This document shows positions 23,386 to 30,544 of a stretch of DNA of 35,825 nucleotides, piece by piece. The stretch's first letter is position 1; every line of letters starts with the position of its first letter. The position numbers were made by a program, and so were the translations under genes. The DNA comes from a virus. Under the pieces are notes generated by a model, which was not told the origin of the DNA, made no database searches, and was given only the letters and a program-made list of their open reading frames with translations. The stretch lies in the IMG/VR virus record IMGVR_UViG_3300050033_000122, positions 1 through 35,825 of that record. The stretch is one strand, 5' to 3'.

Positions 23386-23948
23386 TCGGGCTCACCGGCT
23401 TTCGGGGTGGGGGACCGAGGTTTGCCACACTTGGCACAACACCAGTACTCGAATTGGCCCCCACCTGTATCGCCCAAGATGTAATCGTGGTTGCACGTCG
23501 GGGTGGAGGAGAGAGCCGCCTGTCTTGCCGCGTGGCTGATTTTCCAGCCGCGTTTCAGGGTGTGCTGACAGGTGCGGCAGCGGCGCGATCCGTCTGAGCA
23601 GAAGCCCACGTTCTCGGGCGTGAACTCATGGCCGTGGAGACAGTGCGTCTTGCGAGCATTCGCAGCCGGGATGGTGTCGCCGCGCATGATGTTCTCGCGG
23701 TTGGTCACCGGCTCTAGGTGCGCCGGGTTACAGCAGGCATGGTTGCGGCAGAGATGGTCCAGCGTTAGGCCCTCTGGAATGGGGCCGACGAGCAGTTCGT
23801 AAGCGATCCGGTGAGCGGCCCGGCGATGGATGCCGACATAGAGCCGACCGTACCCATTGCTATTCAGGTTGCCGCGCCAAGGCCAGCATCCAGCCCGTTC
23901 GTCCGTCTGTCCCACCTTCGCCCAAAATCGCTCTCTAACGGTTCTCAT
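23382..23948 (-). CDS. HNH homing endonuclease with extra zinc ribbon
   Basis: 188 residues from ATG 23948 (ATGA overlap). It shows the pattern shared by four HNH proteins here: RFWAKV, CWPWRGNLNSNGYGRL, AHRIAYELLVGPIPEGL, then DHLCRNHACCNPAHLEPVT and RENIMRG, followed by a CLHGHEF/CRTC zinc knuckle. The last 40 residues (CNHDYILGDTGGGQFEYW, then CCAKCGK) form an extra zinc ribbon not present in the other copies, possibly a separate small protein fused by the insertion. Confidence 0.9.
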   Translation of the reverse strand: MRTVRERFWAKVGQTDERAGCWPWRGNLNSNGYGRLYVGIHRRAAHRIAYELLVGPIPEGLTLDHLCRNHACCNPAHLEPVTNRENIMRGDTIPAANARKTHCLHGHEFTPENVGFCSDGSRRCRTCQHTLKRGWKISHAARQAALSSTPTCNHDYILGDTGGGQFEYWCCAKCGKPRSPTPKAGEPE

Positions 23949-24445
23949 TCGTCGCCTCTGTCTTGGCGGAGGAGGGCTCGCACGTCGCCAATGAGCGTGC
24001 AGGTCGGCGAGTGCTGCCAGCCCTCGTGGGGTGCGTCTTCGCTGATACACCAGCACGGCATACCGCCAATGGTCCGAACGGCGATGAACCCAAGGGCGGC
24101 AGAGAGTGGACGCAGCCTCTCTCGCTCCGCTTCGACCGCTTTGGCAATGAGGGCGGCATCCCTCGCCTTGGCGGCGGGGGTTAGGTTGGCGAGGAGGGCG
24201 TCGAAGGATTGCATGGCCTCTGAGAATGCCCAATCGTCGCTCTCGCAGTAGTGGAAGTGATCGTCAGCCGCCTCGGAGAACTGGCGACCCGCCTCGACTA
24301 GCGCGGCCTTCTCAGACTCGGCGGCTGTGAGGGCGGCCAGGGCACGAGCGGCGTCGCAGGGGAAGTCCTGTTGGCAGTAGCGACAAACGGGGTCCTCGTG
24401 GACGCAGGATTGGTGCCGCTCCAGGTCGGCGTGTAGGTCATTCAC
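23945..24445 (-). CDS. Paralogous zinc-finger/helical protein B
   Basis: 166 residues from GTG 24445, overlapping the previous stop by eight bases. DLHADLERH, then CRYCQQDFPCDAARALAALT and a long acidic helical region, then a C-terminal section with PCWCISEDAPHEGWQHSPTC. Its middle 64 residues are identical to those of protein A (25058-25417) because of a 192-bp DNA duplication. Cysteines near the N-terminus may bind zinc. Unknown function. Confidence 0.65.
   Translation of the reverse strand: MNDLHADLERHQSCVHEDPVCRYCQQDFPCDAARALAALTAAESEKAALVEAGRQFSEAADDHFHYCESDDWAFSEAMQSFDALLANLTPAAKARDAALIAKAVEAERERLRPLSAALGFIAVRTIGGMPCWCISEDAPHEGWQHSPTCTLIGDVRALLRQDRGDE
24170..24361. repeat. 192-bp perfect direct repeat, left copy
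   Basis: Identical base for base to 25127-25318, offset 957. It encodes the same 64 residues in proteins A and B. Flanking sequence diverges sharply at both ends, so it looks like recent duplication or gene conversion. Confidence 0.95.
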
Positions 24446-25061
24446 GGTTGGCTCCTGTGTTGGGGAACAGCCCCCGCAGCCGATCCGCTTGCCATTGACG
24501 CTCGGCGGAGGCGGCGGCGTTGGCGGAGGCGTAGTTGGCGGCGGCGGCGGCGTAGGCGGAGGCGTAGTTGGCGTTGGCGGAGGCGTAGGCGGCGGCGTCG
24601 GCGGCGGCGTAGGCGGCGTAGGCGGAGGCGTAGGCGGCGGCGTCGGCGGCGGCGTAGGCGGCGTAGGCGGCGGCGTCGGCGGCGGCGTAGGCGGCGTAGG
24701 CGGAGGCGTAGGCGGCGGCGTCGGCGGCGGCGTAGGCGGCGGCGGTCCGCGTCTCCGGGCTAGGGCACGTCACCCATGCGCGGGCGACTTCGATGGCGAG
24801 CCGGGGTCGCCTATCGTCGGGGTAGCGGGCCTCAAACTCCGGCAGAACACGCTCGGCGCAATCGGCGGCGAACGTCACGAGCAGGAACTGGTCGAGTTCG
24901 ATCTCGTAAGCCTCTGCGAGCCACAGCCACCAGTCACCACGTTCGAGCTTGGCGAAGGCCTCGGCCAGCGAGGCGATGTTGTTTTCCAGCGCCCACTGGT
25001 AGCCGGGGGAGCAGGGTTGGTGGGTGCGTAGGTCTGCGAGCCAGGTATTTGTGTCGATCAT
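24438..25061 (-). CDS. Imm_5-like protein with Ala/Tyr repeat tail
   Basis: 207 residues from ATG 25061 (ATGA overlap). Residues 15-110 (WALENNIASLAEAFAKLERG, DWWLWLAEAYEIELDQFLLV, FAADCAERVLPEFEARYPDD, RPRLAIEVARAWV) resemble putative immunity proteins of the Imm_5-like group, which also end in Ala-rich helical repeats. Residues 115-190 are almost only Ala, Tyr, Asp, Ser and Asn in units such as AAYAAADAAAYASAY. Those proteins are often predicted from toxin loci but their role in phages is not known. It sits between the two duplicated paralogs. Recognition is from memory and moderate. Confidence 0.65.
   Translation of the reverse strand: MIDTNTWLADLRTHQPCSPGYQWALENNIASLAEAFAKLERGDWWLWLAEAYEIELDQFLLVTFAADCAERVLPEFEARYPDDRRPRLAIEVARAWVTCPSPETRTAAAYAAADAAAYASAYAAYAAADAAAYAAYAAADAAAYASAYAAYAAADAAAYASANANYASAYAAAAANYASANAAASAERQWQADRLRGLFPNTGANRE
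24515..24747. repeat. GCG/TAG-type minisatellite encoding the Ala/Tyr repeat
   Basis: Repeated GGCGGCGTAGGCGGAGGCG-type units, with a larger unit of about 45 bases repeated several times. It encodes the repeat tail on the minus strand. The plus strand gives a spurious Gly/Val-rich open frame. Copy number could change by slippage in multiples of three without breaking the frame. Confidence 0.9.
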
Positions 25062-25417
25062 GACTTCCTCTCTTTGGCGGTCCGCATCGCGGCAAGGAGC
25101 ACATCGAGAACGTGATCGCGCTCCCAGGCGGCGGGGGTTAGGTTGGCGAGGAGGGCGTCGAAGGATTGCATGGCCTCTGAGAATGCCCAATCGTCGCTCT
25201 CGCAGTAGTGGAAGTGATCGTCAGCCGCCTCGGAGAACTGGCGACCCGCCTCGACTAGCGCGGCCTTCTCAGACTCGGCGGCTGTGAGGGCGGCCAGGGC
25301 ACGAGCGGCGTCGCAGGGCCAGTCGCCCCCGCAGATTGCGCATGGATGGGCGACGTAGGTGCCGCAGCCGATATCCTCGACGCGGTGCCGCTCCAGGTCG
25401 CGGTGGAGGTCATCCAC
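25058..25417 (-). CDS. Paralogous zinc-finger/helical protein A
   Basis: 119 residues from GTG 25417, overlapping the previous stop by eight bases just as protein B does. DLHRDLERH, HPCAICGGDWPCDAARAL, then the shared acidic helices (AALVEAGRQFSEAADDHFHY) and a short basic end (MRTAKERKS). Unknown function; see protein B. Confidence 0.65.
   Translation of the reverse strand: MDDLHRDLERHRVEDIGCGTYVAHPCAICGGDWPCDAARALAALTAAESEKAALVEAGRQFSEAADDHFHYCESDDWAFSEAMQSFDALLANLTPAAWERDHVLDVLLAAMRTAKERKS
25127..25318. repeat. 192-bp perfect direct repeat, right copy
   Basis: Identical to 24170-24361. See the left copy. Confidence 0.95.
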
Positions 25418-25976
25418 GGGGTTTTCCTTCCAGGGCGGCGCGTAGGTCGCAGTAGTAGGCCAGGGGCAGGCCCTCCAAGTGGTGAGCGATGGCCGCCCGC
25501 AGCCGCTCGAGCTCCACCGCCAGCGCATCGGCACGGGCCTTTTCGGTGGCGGCTTCGATGGTGAGCCCTTCGACTTGGGCCACGAGGCTGCGATAGGCCG
25601 CCAGCGAGACGATTGTTTGGGTGCCGACCAAACTGGCCTTGAAGTCCCGGACGGACTCTGCTTCGATGGCGATGATGTCCCACTCCATCGAGGGGAACGC
25701 CGCTACCAGGGTTCTGCCGCTTTGAGTCGTTGGGGTTGTCATGGTTCCCTCCTCTGCATGGGGTGGAGTGGACGGGGTCATGCGTCTTGCGCGGCATTGC
25801 GACGTTTCGCAGCATCGCCAGCCGGTGACGAATTTCGGGCCGGGGAGTTCGACGGGGCCGGCCAGCGTGTCGCCTTCGAAGCCGCAGAGGCTACAGACGC
25901 CACGGGTGCCGTAGATGGCGCGGCCTTCCACATCGAGGTCCGGCTCGGTATCGATGGATCGGGCTACGCCGCTCAT
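25410..25976 (-). CDS. Zinc-finger plus coiled-coil protein
   Basis: 188 residues from ATG 25976 (ATGA overlap). Residues 20-70 hold GVCSLCGFEGDTL and WRCCETSQCRARR, a four-Cys zinc ribbon. After a Thr/Pro linker comes WDIIAIEAESVRDFKASL and a coiled coil (EKARADALAVELERLRAAIA). Unknown role; DNA or RNA binding is possible. Confidence 0.6.
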   Translation of the reverse strand: MSGVARSIDTEPDLDVEGRAIYGTRGVCSLCGFEGDTLAGPVELPGPKFVTGWRCCETSQCRARRMTPSTPPHAEEGTMTTPTTQSGRTLVAAFPSMEWDIIAIEAESVRDFKASLVGTQTIVSLAAYRSLVAQVEGLTIEAATEKARADALAVELERLRAAIAHHLEGLPLAYYCDLRAALEGKPRG

Positions 25977-26767
25977 CGGGGTACCGGGATGGTGGCTAGG
26001 GCTTCCTGTATCGACGCGGCCTCTTGCATAACCCGTCGGGCGTCGCCCTCGACACGCCCCATGGCACGGCACATGTCGTCAGTCCCGTGTTTGACCAGGT
26101 AGACGAGGGCTCGTCCGAGAGCGGCGCCGGACGGGTAGCCGTAGAAGTTGGGCGTGTGGTTTTCGAGCGGGATGCCCGTGGCCGTCTCGAAGTCCGCAAC
26201 CCGTTCTTTCAGGGTGCTCAGGTCGCTCTGGAGAGCGCGAGTCTTGACATCGGACAGGTAGTCAACGGCCTCCTTCGCTGCCTCTGTGGCCCGTTCCCGC
26301 TCCTCGTTACGGATGGTCTGCAACGCCGTCTCGGGGGTCTGCGCTTGGCGCAAGATGCCGGCCAGAAACGCTCGGTCGATCGCCTTCGGTTCCAGCCTTT
26401 CGGCCCTCTTGACGACCTTGATTACGAAGCCATCGGCCTTCGGGCAGGCTTCCAATAGGCCCCACGGCTCCGGCAGTGTCAGCGGGTCGATCAACCCTTG
26501 CGGGGCGGCGATGGCCCAGAAGTCGCAGTACTTGGCGATCGGCTCGGCCTTGTCCGGCTTGTCGAGTTCGCGCTTCCAATCGGCGCGGCTTACCTTGACC
26601 TCGATGCCCGTGATGTCGAGCCCACGGGACGGCCACAGGCTCATTACCAGGGCGTCGGCATGGCGGCTGACGTTGTATCCGGTCCCGTTGCCGACCTGCT
26701 CCAGCAGGGCGTAGGCGTCCTTCGGGAAGTGAACGCGGAGTGCCGAGACAACCTCTCCGGAGTTCAT
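25973..26767 (-). CDS. MmcB-like PD-(D/E)XK protein
   Basis: 264 residues from ATG 26767 (ATGA overlap). The N-terminal half has RHADALVMSLWPSRGL and ITGIEVKVSRADWKREL, with D38 and E56/K58 forming the nuclease-fold core, then KYCDFWAIAAPQGLI and WGLLEACP, the pattern of MmcB-like DNA repair proteins and many phage proteins. The C-terminal half is helical (RNEERERATEAAKEAVDYLS). Likely DNA repair or processing during replication. Confidence 0.75.
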   Translation of the reverse strand: MNSGEVVSALRVHFPKDAYALLEQVGNGTGYNVSRHADALVMSLWPSRGLDITGIEVKVSRADWKRELDKPDKAEPIAKYCDFWAIAAPQGLIDPLTLPEPWGLLEACPKADGFVIKVVKRAERLEPKAIDRAFLAGILRQAQTPETALQTIRNEERERATEAAKEAVDYLSDVKTRALQSDLSTLKERVADFETATGIPLENHTPNFYGYPSGAALGRALVYLVKHGTDDMCRAMGRVEGDARRVMQEAASIQEALATIPVPR

Positions 26768-27636
26768 GCGTCACCCCGGGGTTTGGCGCCCGGCAGTCCG
26801 ATGTTGGCGACCTGGCCGCGCATGGCCTGGTATGCCGTTTCTCGGCGCTCCCGTTCCTCGGCCGTTTCCTCAGGGCGGGGTTGAAAGTGGACCGGGGCCC
26901 GCTTAGCGGCGTTTCGGTCGCGTTCGGCACCGGCCTCGTCCTTTTCGGACTTGCGAACCCAAAGGATCAACAGGCCCTTAGCCCGAGACAGGAGTTTGCC
27001 GCGGCCTTCCTTGCCCGCCTCACCGATGGCTCTGGCCGTCCACTCCTGGCCAAACTCTGCGGCCAGCTCGTCAAGGAAGCAGAGAGCGTCACGGGATGGG
27101 CTGACGTAGAACCGCTGGTAGGCGTCTAGCGCCGGTTCACATTCCAGCGATGGGGGGGCGTCAACTGGCGGGGCGGGCGGGTCTGACTGACTGACTGACT
27201 GACTGACTGACGGTATCGCCACGGTAGCCGCGTGGTTACCGCGCGGTTCTTGCGCGGTAGGTGCGCTGTTATTCGTGCTTGTTTCGGCCTTCTTGTCGTT
27301 GGCTCGCTTCCATCGGTCGCGCGTGTTTTTGCGACGTTTTTGGGCCGGCCCGAACCATCCGGTCCAGGTTTTCGCGGGGATTTGGCCCTTCTCGTCAAGC
27401 AATTCAGCGGCAACCATCGCCGCGATGGCGGCTTCGTCGTAGGGCAGGATCACAGGCCAGGCGTCGGTTATCAGGCATCGCCGGCCGGCCTTCCAGGACT
27501 CCCCAAGGATCGCCACGTAGGCCAGGAAGCCCGCCACGACATGCTCCGGGTTCTGCCTGTGGAGGCGTCGGAACTTCGGGTCGTTGACGATATCCGTGGA
27601 CACGTCCATGACCGCGAAGCCATCATCTCGGCTCAC
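26764..27636 (-). CDS. Replication initiator / DnaD-like protein
   Basis: 290 residues from GTG 27636 (GTGA overlap). The N-terminus (MDVSTDIVNDPKFRRLHRQN and following helices) resembles the winged-helix N-domain of phage replisome organisers. A basic region (KRRKNTRDRWKRANDKKAE) leads to a low-complexity linker with a tandem SVSQSVSQ, then a C-terminal helical domain (YVSPSRDALCFLDELAAEFG, ARAIGEAGKEGRG). Probably binds the replication origin and recruits host helicase. The linker DNA contains a seven-copy tetranucleotide repeat. No helicase or polymerase gene was seen, so host enzymes must be used. Confidence 0.65.
   Translation of the reverse strand: MSRDDGFAVMDVSTDIVNDPKFRRLHRQNPEHVVAGFLAYVAILGESWKAGRRCLITDAWPVILPYDEAAIAAMVAAELLDEKGQIPAKTWTGWFGPAQKRRKNTRDRWKRANDKKAETSTNNSAPTAQEPRGNHAATVAIPSVSQSVSQSDPPAPPVDAPPSLECEPALDAYQRFYVSPSRDALCFLDELAAEFGQEWTARAIGEAGKEGRGKLLSRAKGLLILWVRKSEKDEAGAERDRNAAKRAPVHFQPRPEETAEERERRETAYQAMRGQVANIGLPGAKPRGDA
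27183..27211. repeat. Tetranucleotide repeat (CTGA)7 in the replication gene
   Basis: Seven full CTGA units plus one base inside the coding sequence. Gain or loss of one unit shifts the frame and would remove the C-terminal domain of the replication protein. The repeat encodes the SVSQSVSQ linker. Confidence 0.95.
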
Positions 27637-28325
27637 GATGCTGACTCACGGCGAACACGTCGGTCGTGCTCGCAGACCCGGCATAGGTTCCAGCCCCGCG
27701 AAACACGAACGTTCTCTGGCGTCTTAGGATGCCCCTTGGGGCATAGGTTGGTGTGGGTCCCGTAGCTGTGTTGTCTGACGCCTTGGGCGACCCTTCGCGC
27801 TCGTCGAGCCTCGGCTATTACCCGAGGCTCAGGCAGCACCTCACCCGACCTGTACGTTTCTCCGCGCACGATCTTGCTGACTGAGACCTGCGAGACGTGG
27901 TACCGCTCCGCCAACTGGACCTGCGTATCGCCTGCGAAGTACTCAGTCCGGATCGCTCCGACCCTCGCGGACAGTTTTCCGTGCGGTCTATATGGCTGAG
28001 GGGGATGGACGCCTGGGCGCCAGCGACCCTTCGCCATCATGTCGTCCGCGTTCTCTTGGACAGTCCCAGCCCAGAGGTGCGCAGGGTTCACGCATGGCGG
28101 GTTATCGCAGGTGTGGCACGCAAAGAGTCCAGGCGGGATCGGTCCGAAGTGGATCAGGTAAGAGAACCGGTGGGCGCCAATGGCGGCCTGTCGGCCCTTA
28201 GTGTGCGTAGCCATCCGGCCATAGCCTTTGGCCGCCCGAGCACCGGTCCATTCCCAGCAGTCGTCGGGTCCACGCCGGTCAACCTTTGACCAGAATCTAT
28301 CTAGGAAATCGGGTTGCTGCTTCAC
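27633..28325 (-). CDS. HNH homing endonuclease with HTH
   Basis: 230 residues from GTG 28325 (GTGA overlap). FLDRFWSKVDRRGPDDCWEW, GYGRMATHTKG, AHRFSYLIHFGPIPPGLFAC and HTCDNPPCVNPAHLWAGT form the HNH core. Residues 120-160 (AIRTEYFAGDTQVQLAERYH, VSQVSVSKIVRG) are a helix-turn-helix like NUMOD/IENR domains. A CPKGH/CRVC zinc knuckle closes it. It splits the early operon before the replication gene. Confidence 0.9.
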   Translation of the reverse strand: MKQQPDFLDRFWSKVDRRGPDDCWEWTGARAAKGYGRMATHTKGRQAAIGAHRFSYLIHFGPIPPGLFACHTCDNPPCVNPAHLWAGTVQENADDMMAKGRWRPGVHPPQPYRPHGKLSARVGAIRTEYFAGDTQVQLAERYHVSQVSVSKIVRGETYRSGEVLPEPRVIAEARRARRVAQGVRQHSYGTHTNLCPKGHPKTPENVRVSRGWNLCRVCEHDRRVRRESAS

Positions 28326-28474
28326 GAGCCACTACCTCGGAACGCGACGACGCCAGCCGTTCGGGTAGTGGCCGATCGACTGGCGTCAATGCGAGATGAT
28401 ATTCGATTTGGCGCCACTACCGCACTCGTATTGTGCGCCTCGCGCGCGATCATTGTTGCGTCCGTGTGCATCAT
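28322..28474 (-). CDS. 50-residue unknown protein
   Basis: ATG 28474 overlaps the preceding stop as ATGA; the GTG of the HNH gene overlaps its stop as GTGA. Sequence is basic and Ser/Thr/Arg-rich with no recognisable fold. It may be a truncated gene interrupted by the HNH insertion. Confidence 0.5.
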   Translation of the reverse strand: MMHTDATMIAREAHNTSAVVAPNRISSRIDASRSATTRTAGVVAFRGSGS

Positions 28475-28818
28475 GCTTCCGCCCTTGCTTCGCGCTGATG
28501 TATTCGTCGCGCCACCACGCGCTGCCGCCGGCGATACCAAGCCCATTGACCCTCGCTCCAGGACTCCCACGGCATCCGTTCGGTGTCCTCAGCGCACTCG
28601 CAGCGGCGGTAGGCGTGGATCAGGGATGCCTCGGTCATCGTCGGTAGGCCAATTCGTGAGCCGTCCCAGAACCGTTCGAACGTCACGCTCCCGGGCAACT
28701 CGTCTAGGGCGACCTGGAGGCGAGCTAGATCCAGAAGGGCTACGTTTTCCGCCTCAGACCAAAGGATCGAAGGGATGTCCGCGAGTCGGGCCAGGTCGGC
28801 AGTCGTTAGGCCGCTCAT
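28471..28818 (-). CDS. Unknown protein with tryptophan-rich C-terminus
   Basis: 115 residues from ATG 28818 (ATGA overlap). Helical N-terminal part (TTADLARLADIPSILWSEAE) and a C-terminal WESWSEGQWAWYRRRQRVVA segment. Not recognised. Confidence 0.6.
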   Translation of the reverse strand: MSGLTTADLARLADIPSILWSEAENVALLDLARLQVALDELPGSVTFERFWDGSRIGLPTMTEASLIHAYRRCECAEDTERMPWESWSEGQWAWYRRRQRVVARRIHQREARAEA

Positions 28819-28988
28819 CGGGGAGCCTTCGCGTGACGCCAGTACGTTTCCTGGTTGTGGCCGTCCTCATCGTCAATCCAGACGCCCGTCCCGACTTCAA
28901 AGACGATGCCGCGACAGAGCTGGCAGATGCTCCGACCCTTGCCGTTCTGGCGGTCGACTCGACTTGGCTTGGCTGGATGTCCGCTCAT
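28815..28988 (-). CDS. 57-residue small protein with CxxC
   Basis: ATG 28988 (ATGA overlap with the annealing-protein stop). ICQLCRGIVFEVGTGVWID carries one CxxC, and a His-containing end (HNQETYWRH) could complete a zinc site. Unknown function. Confidence 0.6.
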   Translation of the reverse strand: MSGHPAKPSRVDRQNGKGRSICQLCRGIVFEVGTGVWIDDEDGHNQETYWRHAKAPR

Positions 28989-30040
28989 CGGGGCTTCCTC
29001 GGCTGTCCATCTGGACGGCAGTAGCCCTGATCGGTCTTGTGATACAAGTCCCCGGGCTCGCCCTTCCAAGGAGCGCCGTGCTTCGGACACGTATCGCCAA
29101 CGGGCTGCGGAGCGGCTTGCGGAGCCTGCTGTGGAGCCGGGCCCATGCTCCCGGAGAGTGAGTCCATCTCGTCATCGCTGATTGGTGGTGGCTCGTTGGG
29201 GTCGGCGGGATGTGGGGCGGGCGTCACAGATGCGCCGGAGATTGGCGCGGGCCGGGCAGGTGGTGGCGCGGCCGGCCGGGCGACGGGAGCGGCGGCTGGG
29301 GCGGCGGGCTTGGCCGGTGCGTCAGTGGGTACGTTGTCTTCCATGTCCTGAGTGAAGATCCCGGAGGCCGCGAAGGTGCGGAGCGTGGCGTCAACGTGGG
29401 CGCGCTTCTCGGCCATCTTCATGATCGTGTTGGCGAGGTCCCAGGGGTCGGGGTTCTCAATCTGGCCGACCTGCTGATCTACGATGGCCTTGGCGTCTTC
29501 CGCGAACTTCGCGCCACAGCCACCCTTCTTTGCGAAGCACAGCCAGCCGCCGCCGTATTCGGCCTTGCCCTTGATAATGGTCGGCTTGCTGCACTGTGGG
29601 CAGATGCGGTCGGCGTTGCGGTAGCGGTACTTGGCTTCCCATGAGTTACAGGTGCCAAAGCCGACGCCGATTACCGGACCATCGAACGATCCCAGGTGCA
29701 TGTCGCAGCGGGCGTCGTATGAGATCAGGGGAGTCGTGATGTTGTCGCCCACCACGCGAGAGCGCGTGATCTCGGCCGTCGTGTTGTATGCGAGCGTGAA
29801 CTTCTCAGCACCCGGCTTACCTAGGCTCGGCTTATCAACTCCGGGGATGTTGCCGTAGTCCACACCGTCAATGAGCAGGGCGGTCTGCATCCTCTTGATA
29901 CGTGCCTGGCCCTTGATAATCGAGGCCAGGTTTGCCTCGAATTCGGCATCGGTCAGTTCTGCAAGGGCGCGCACGCCGGTTGGCTGCGGGACCGCTAGAC
30001 CGCGTTCCACGATCTCTCCTTCGACTATCTCAGTTGTCAC
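28985..30040 (-). CDS. Putative ssDNA-binding/annealing protein with zinc site
   Basis: 351 residues from GTG 30040. Residues 50-80 carry ALLIDGVDYGNIPGVDKPSL then KPGAEK, a conserved signature in phage recombination-type proteins. Four cysteines (C147, C150, C168, C175: CPQC then WLC and GGC) form a zinc site. Residues 230-330 are a long Pro/Ala linker and DDEMDSLSGS acidic stretch, as in ssDNA-binding proteins with acidic tails; the end has a second Cys-containing segment. It is next to a Cas4/RecB-like nuclease, which suggests an exonuclease-annealing pair. This is inference from context. Confidence 0.6.
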   Translation of the reverse strand: MTTEIVEGEIVERGLAVPQPTGVRALAELTDAEFEANLASIIKGQARIKRMQTALLIDGVDYGNIPGVDKPSLGKPGAEKFTLAYNTTAEITRSRVVGDNITTPLISYDARCDMHLGSFDGPVIGVGFGTCNSWEAKYRYRNADRICPQCSKPTIIKGKAEYGGGWLCFAKKGGCGAKFAEDAKAIVDQQVGQIENPDPWDLANTIMKMAEKRAHVDATLRTFAASGIFTQDMEDNVPTDAPAKPAAPAAAPVARPAAPPPARPAPISGASVTPAPHPADPNEPPPISDDEMDSLSGSMGPAPQQAPQAAPQPVGDTCPKHGAPWKGEPGDLYHKTDQGYCRPDGQPRKPR

Positions 30041-30110
30041 CTTCGGAGTCCTCCACTCGGGCCGGTGCCATTCGGCAGCGCCCGCCGAACAAGGGGTTGA
30101 ATTCGCTCAT
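30030..30110 (-). pseudogene. Remnant 3' end of the Cas4-like nuclease gene
   Basis: A 26-residue frame from ATG 30110 (ATGA overlap with the HNH stop) to TGA 30030. It reads FNPLFGGRCRMAPARVED, matching the nuclease C-terminus YHPMFGGKCRMAPLKVED, including the last cluster Cys. The DNA is clearly homologous but diverged. The two copies lie on either side of the HNH gene, so this is what remains of the nuclease 3' end after the HNH gene and a replacement end were inserted. It might still be translated. Confidence 0.8.
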
Positions 30111-30544
30111 GCGAGCGCCGCCATCCGGCGCCGGTTCACGTCGTCGGCGTGGCATCGACGGCACGCTCTATTGCCCGCCGTAATGCGGGTGTTTTCGGCA
30201 GTCCACAGGTGCCCCCTACGACACGCCGTTTCTGTGCCGTACTTCCTCATCCACCCACGCCGAATGTTCTCGGCGTTGGTGACGGGTTCCAGGTGCGACG
30301 GGTTGACGCACCAGCGGTTGTTGCACAGGTGATCGATCTTCATACCGGTTGGGACTGCGCCGACGAATAGTTCGTATGCGACTCGATGGGCCTTCATGCC
30401 ATAGACGCGGCCGCGGATGCTGCTCGTCAATTGGCCGTAGCCCCAGCCAGATAGCGAGCCCCGCCATCGCCAGCAGCCTTGTTGGTTCGCGCCCTTCTCC
30501 ACCTTCTCGGAGAACTTGACAGTGAGCGGTCGACTACTCGGCAT
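30107..30544 (-). CDS. HNH homing endonuclease inserted at the nuclease 3' end
   Basis: 145 residues from ATG 30544, overlapping the nuclease end by 11 bases; GAGGA lies just upstream. CWRWRGSLSGWGYGQL, AHRVAYELFVGAVPTGMKI and DHLCNNRWCVNPSHLEPVT with AENIRRG form the HNH core; the zinc knuckle CRRGH/CRRC closes it. Closely related to the HNH proteins at 23382 and 33998. Confidence 0.9.
   Translation of the reverse strand: MPSSRPLTVKFSEKVEKGANQQGCWRWRGSLSGWGYGQLTSSIRGRVYGMKAHRVAYELFVGAVPTGMKIDHLCNNRWCVNPSHLEPVTNAENIRRGWMRKYGTETACRRGHLWTAENTRITAGNRACRRCHADDVNRRRMAALA

Noticed and set aside
24515-24747. Possible CRISPR array
   Set aside because: The repeats are contiguous coding minisatellite units with no unique spacers.
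24489-25031. Plus-strand Gly/Val-rich open frame of 180 residues
   Set aside because: It is the antisense of the Ala/Tyr repeat in the Imm_5-like gene; low complexity and no start signal.
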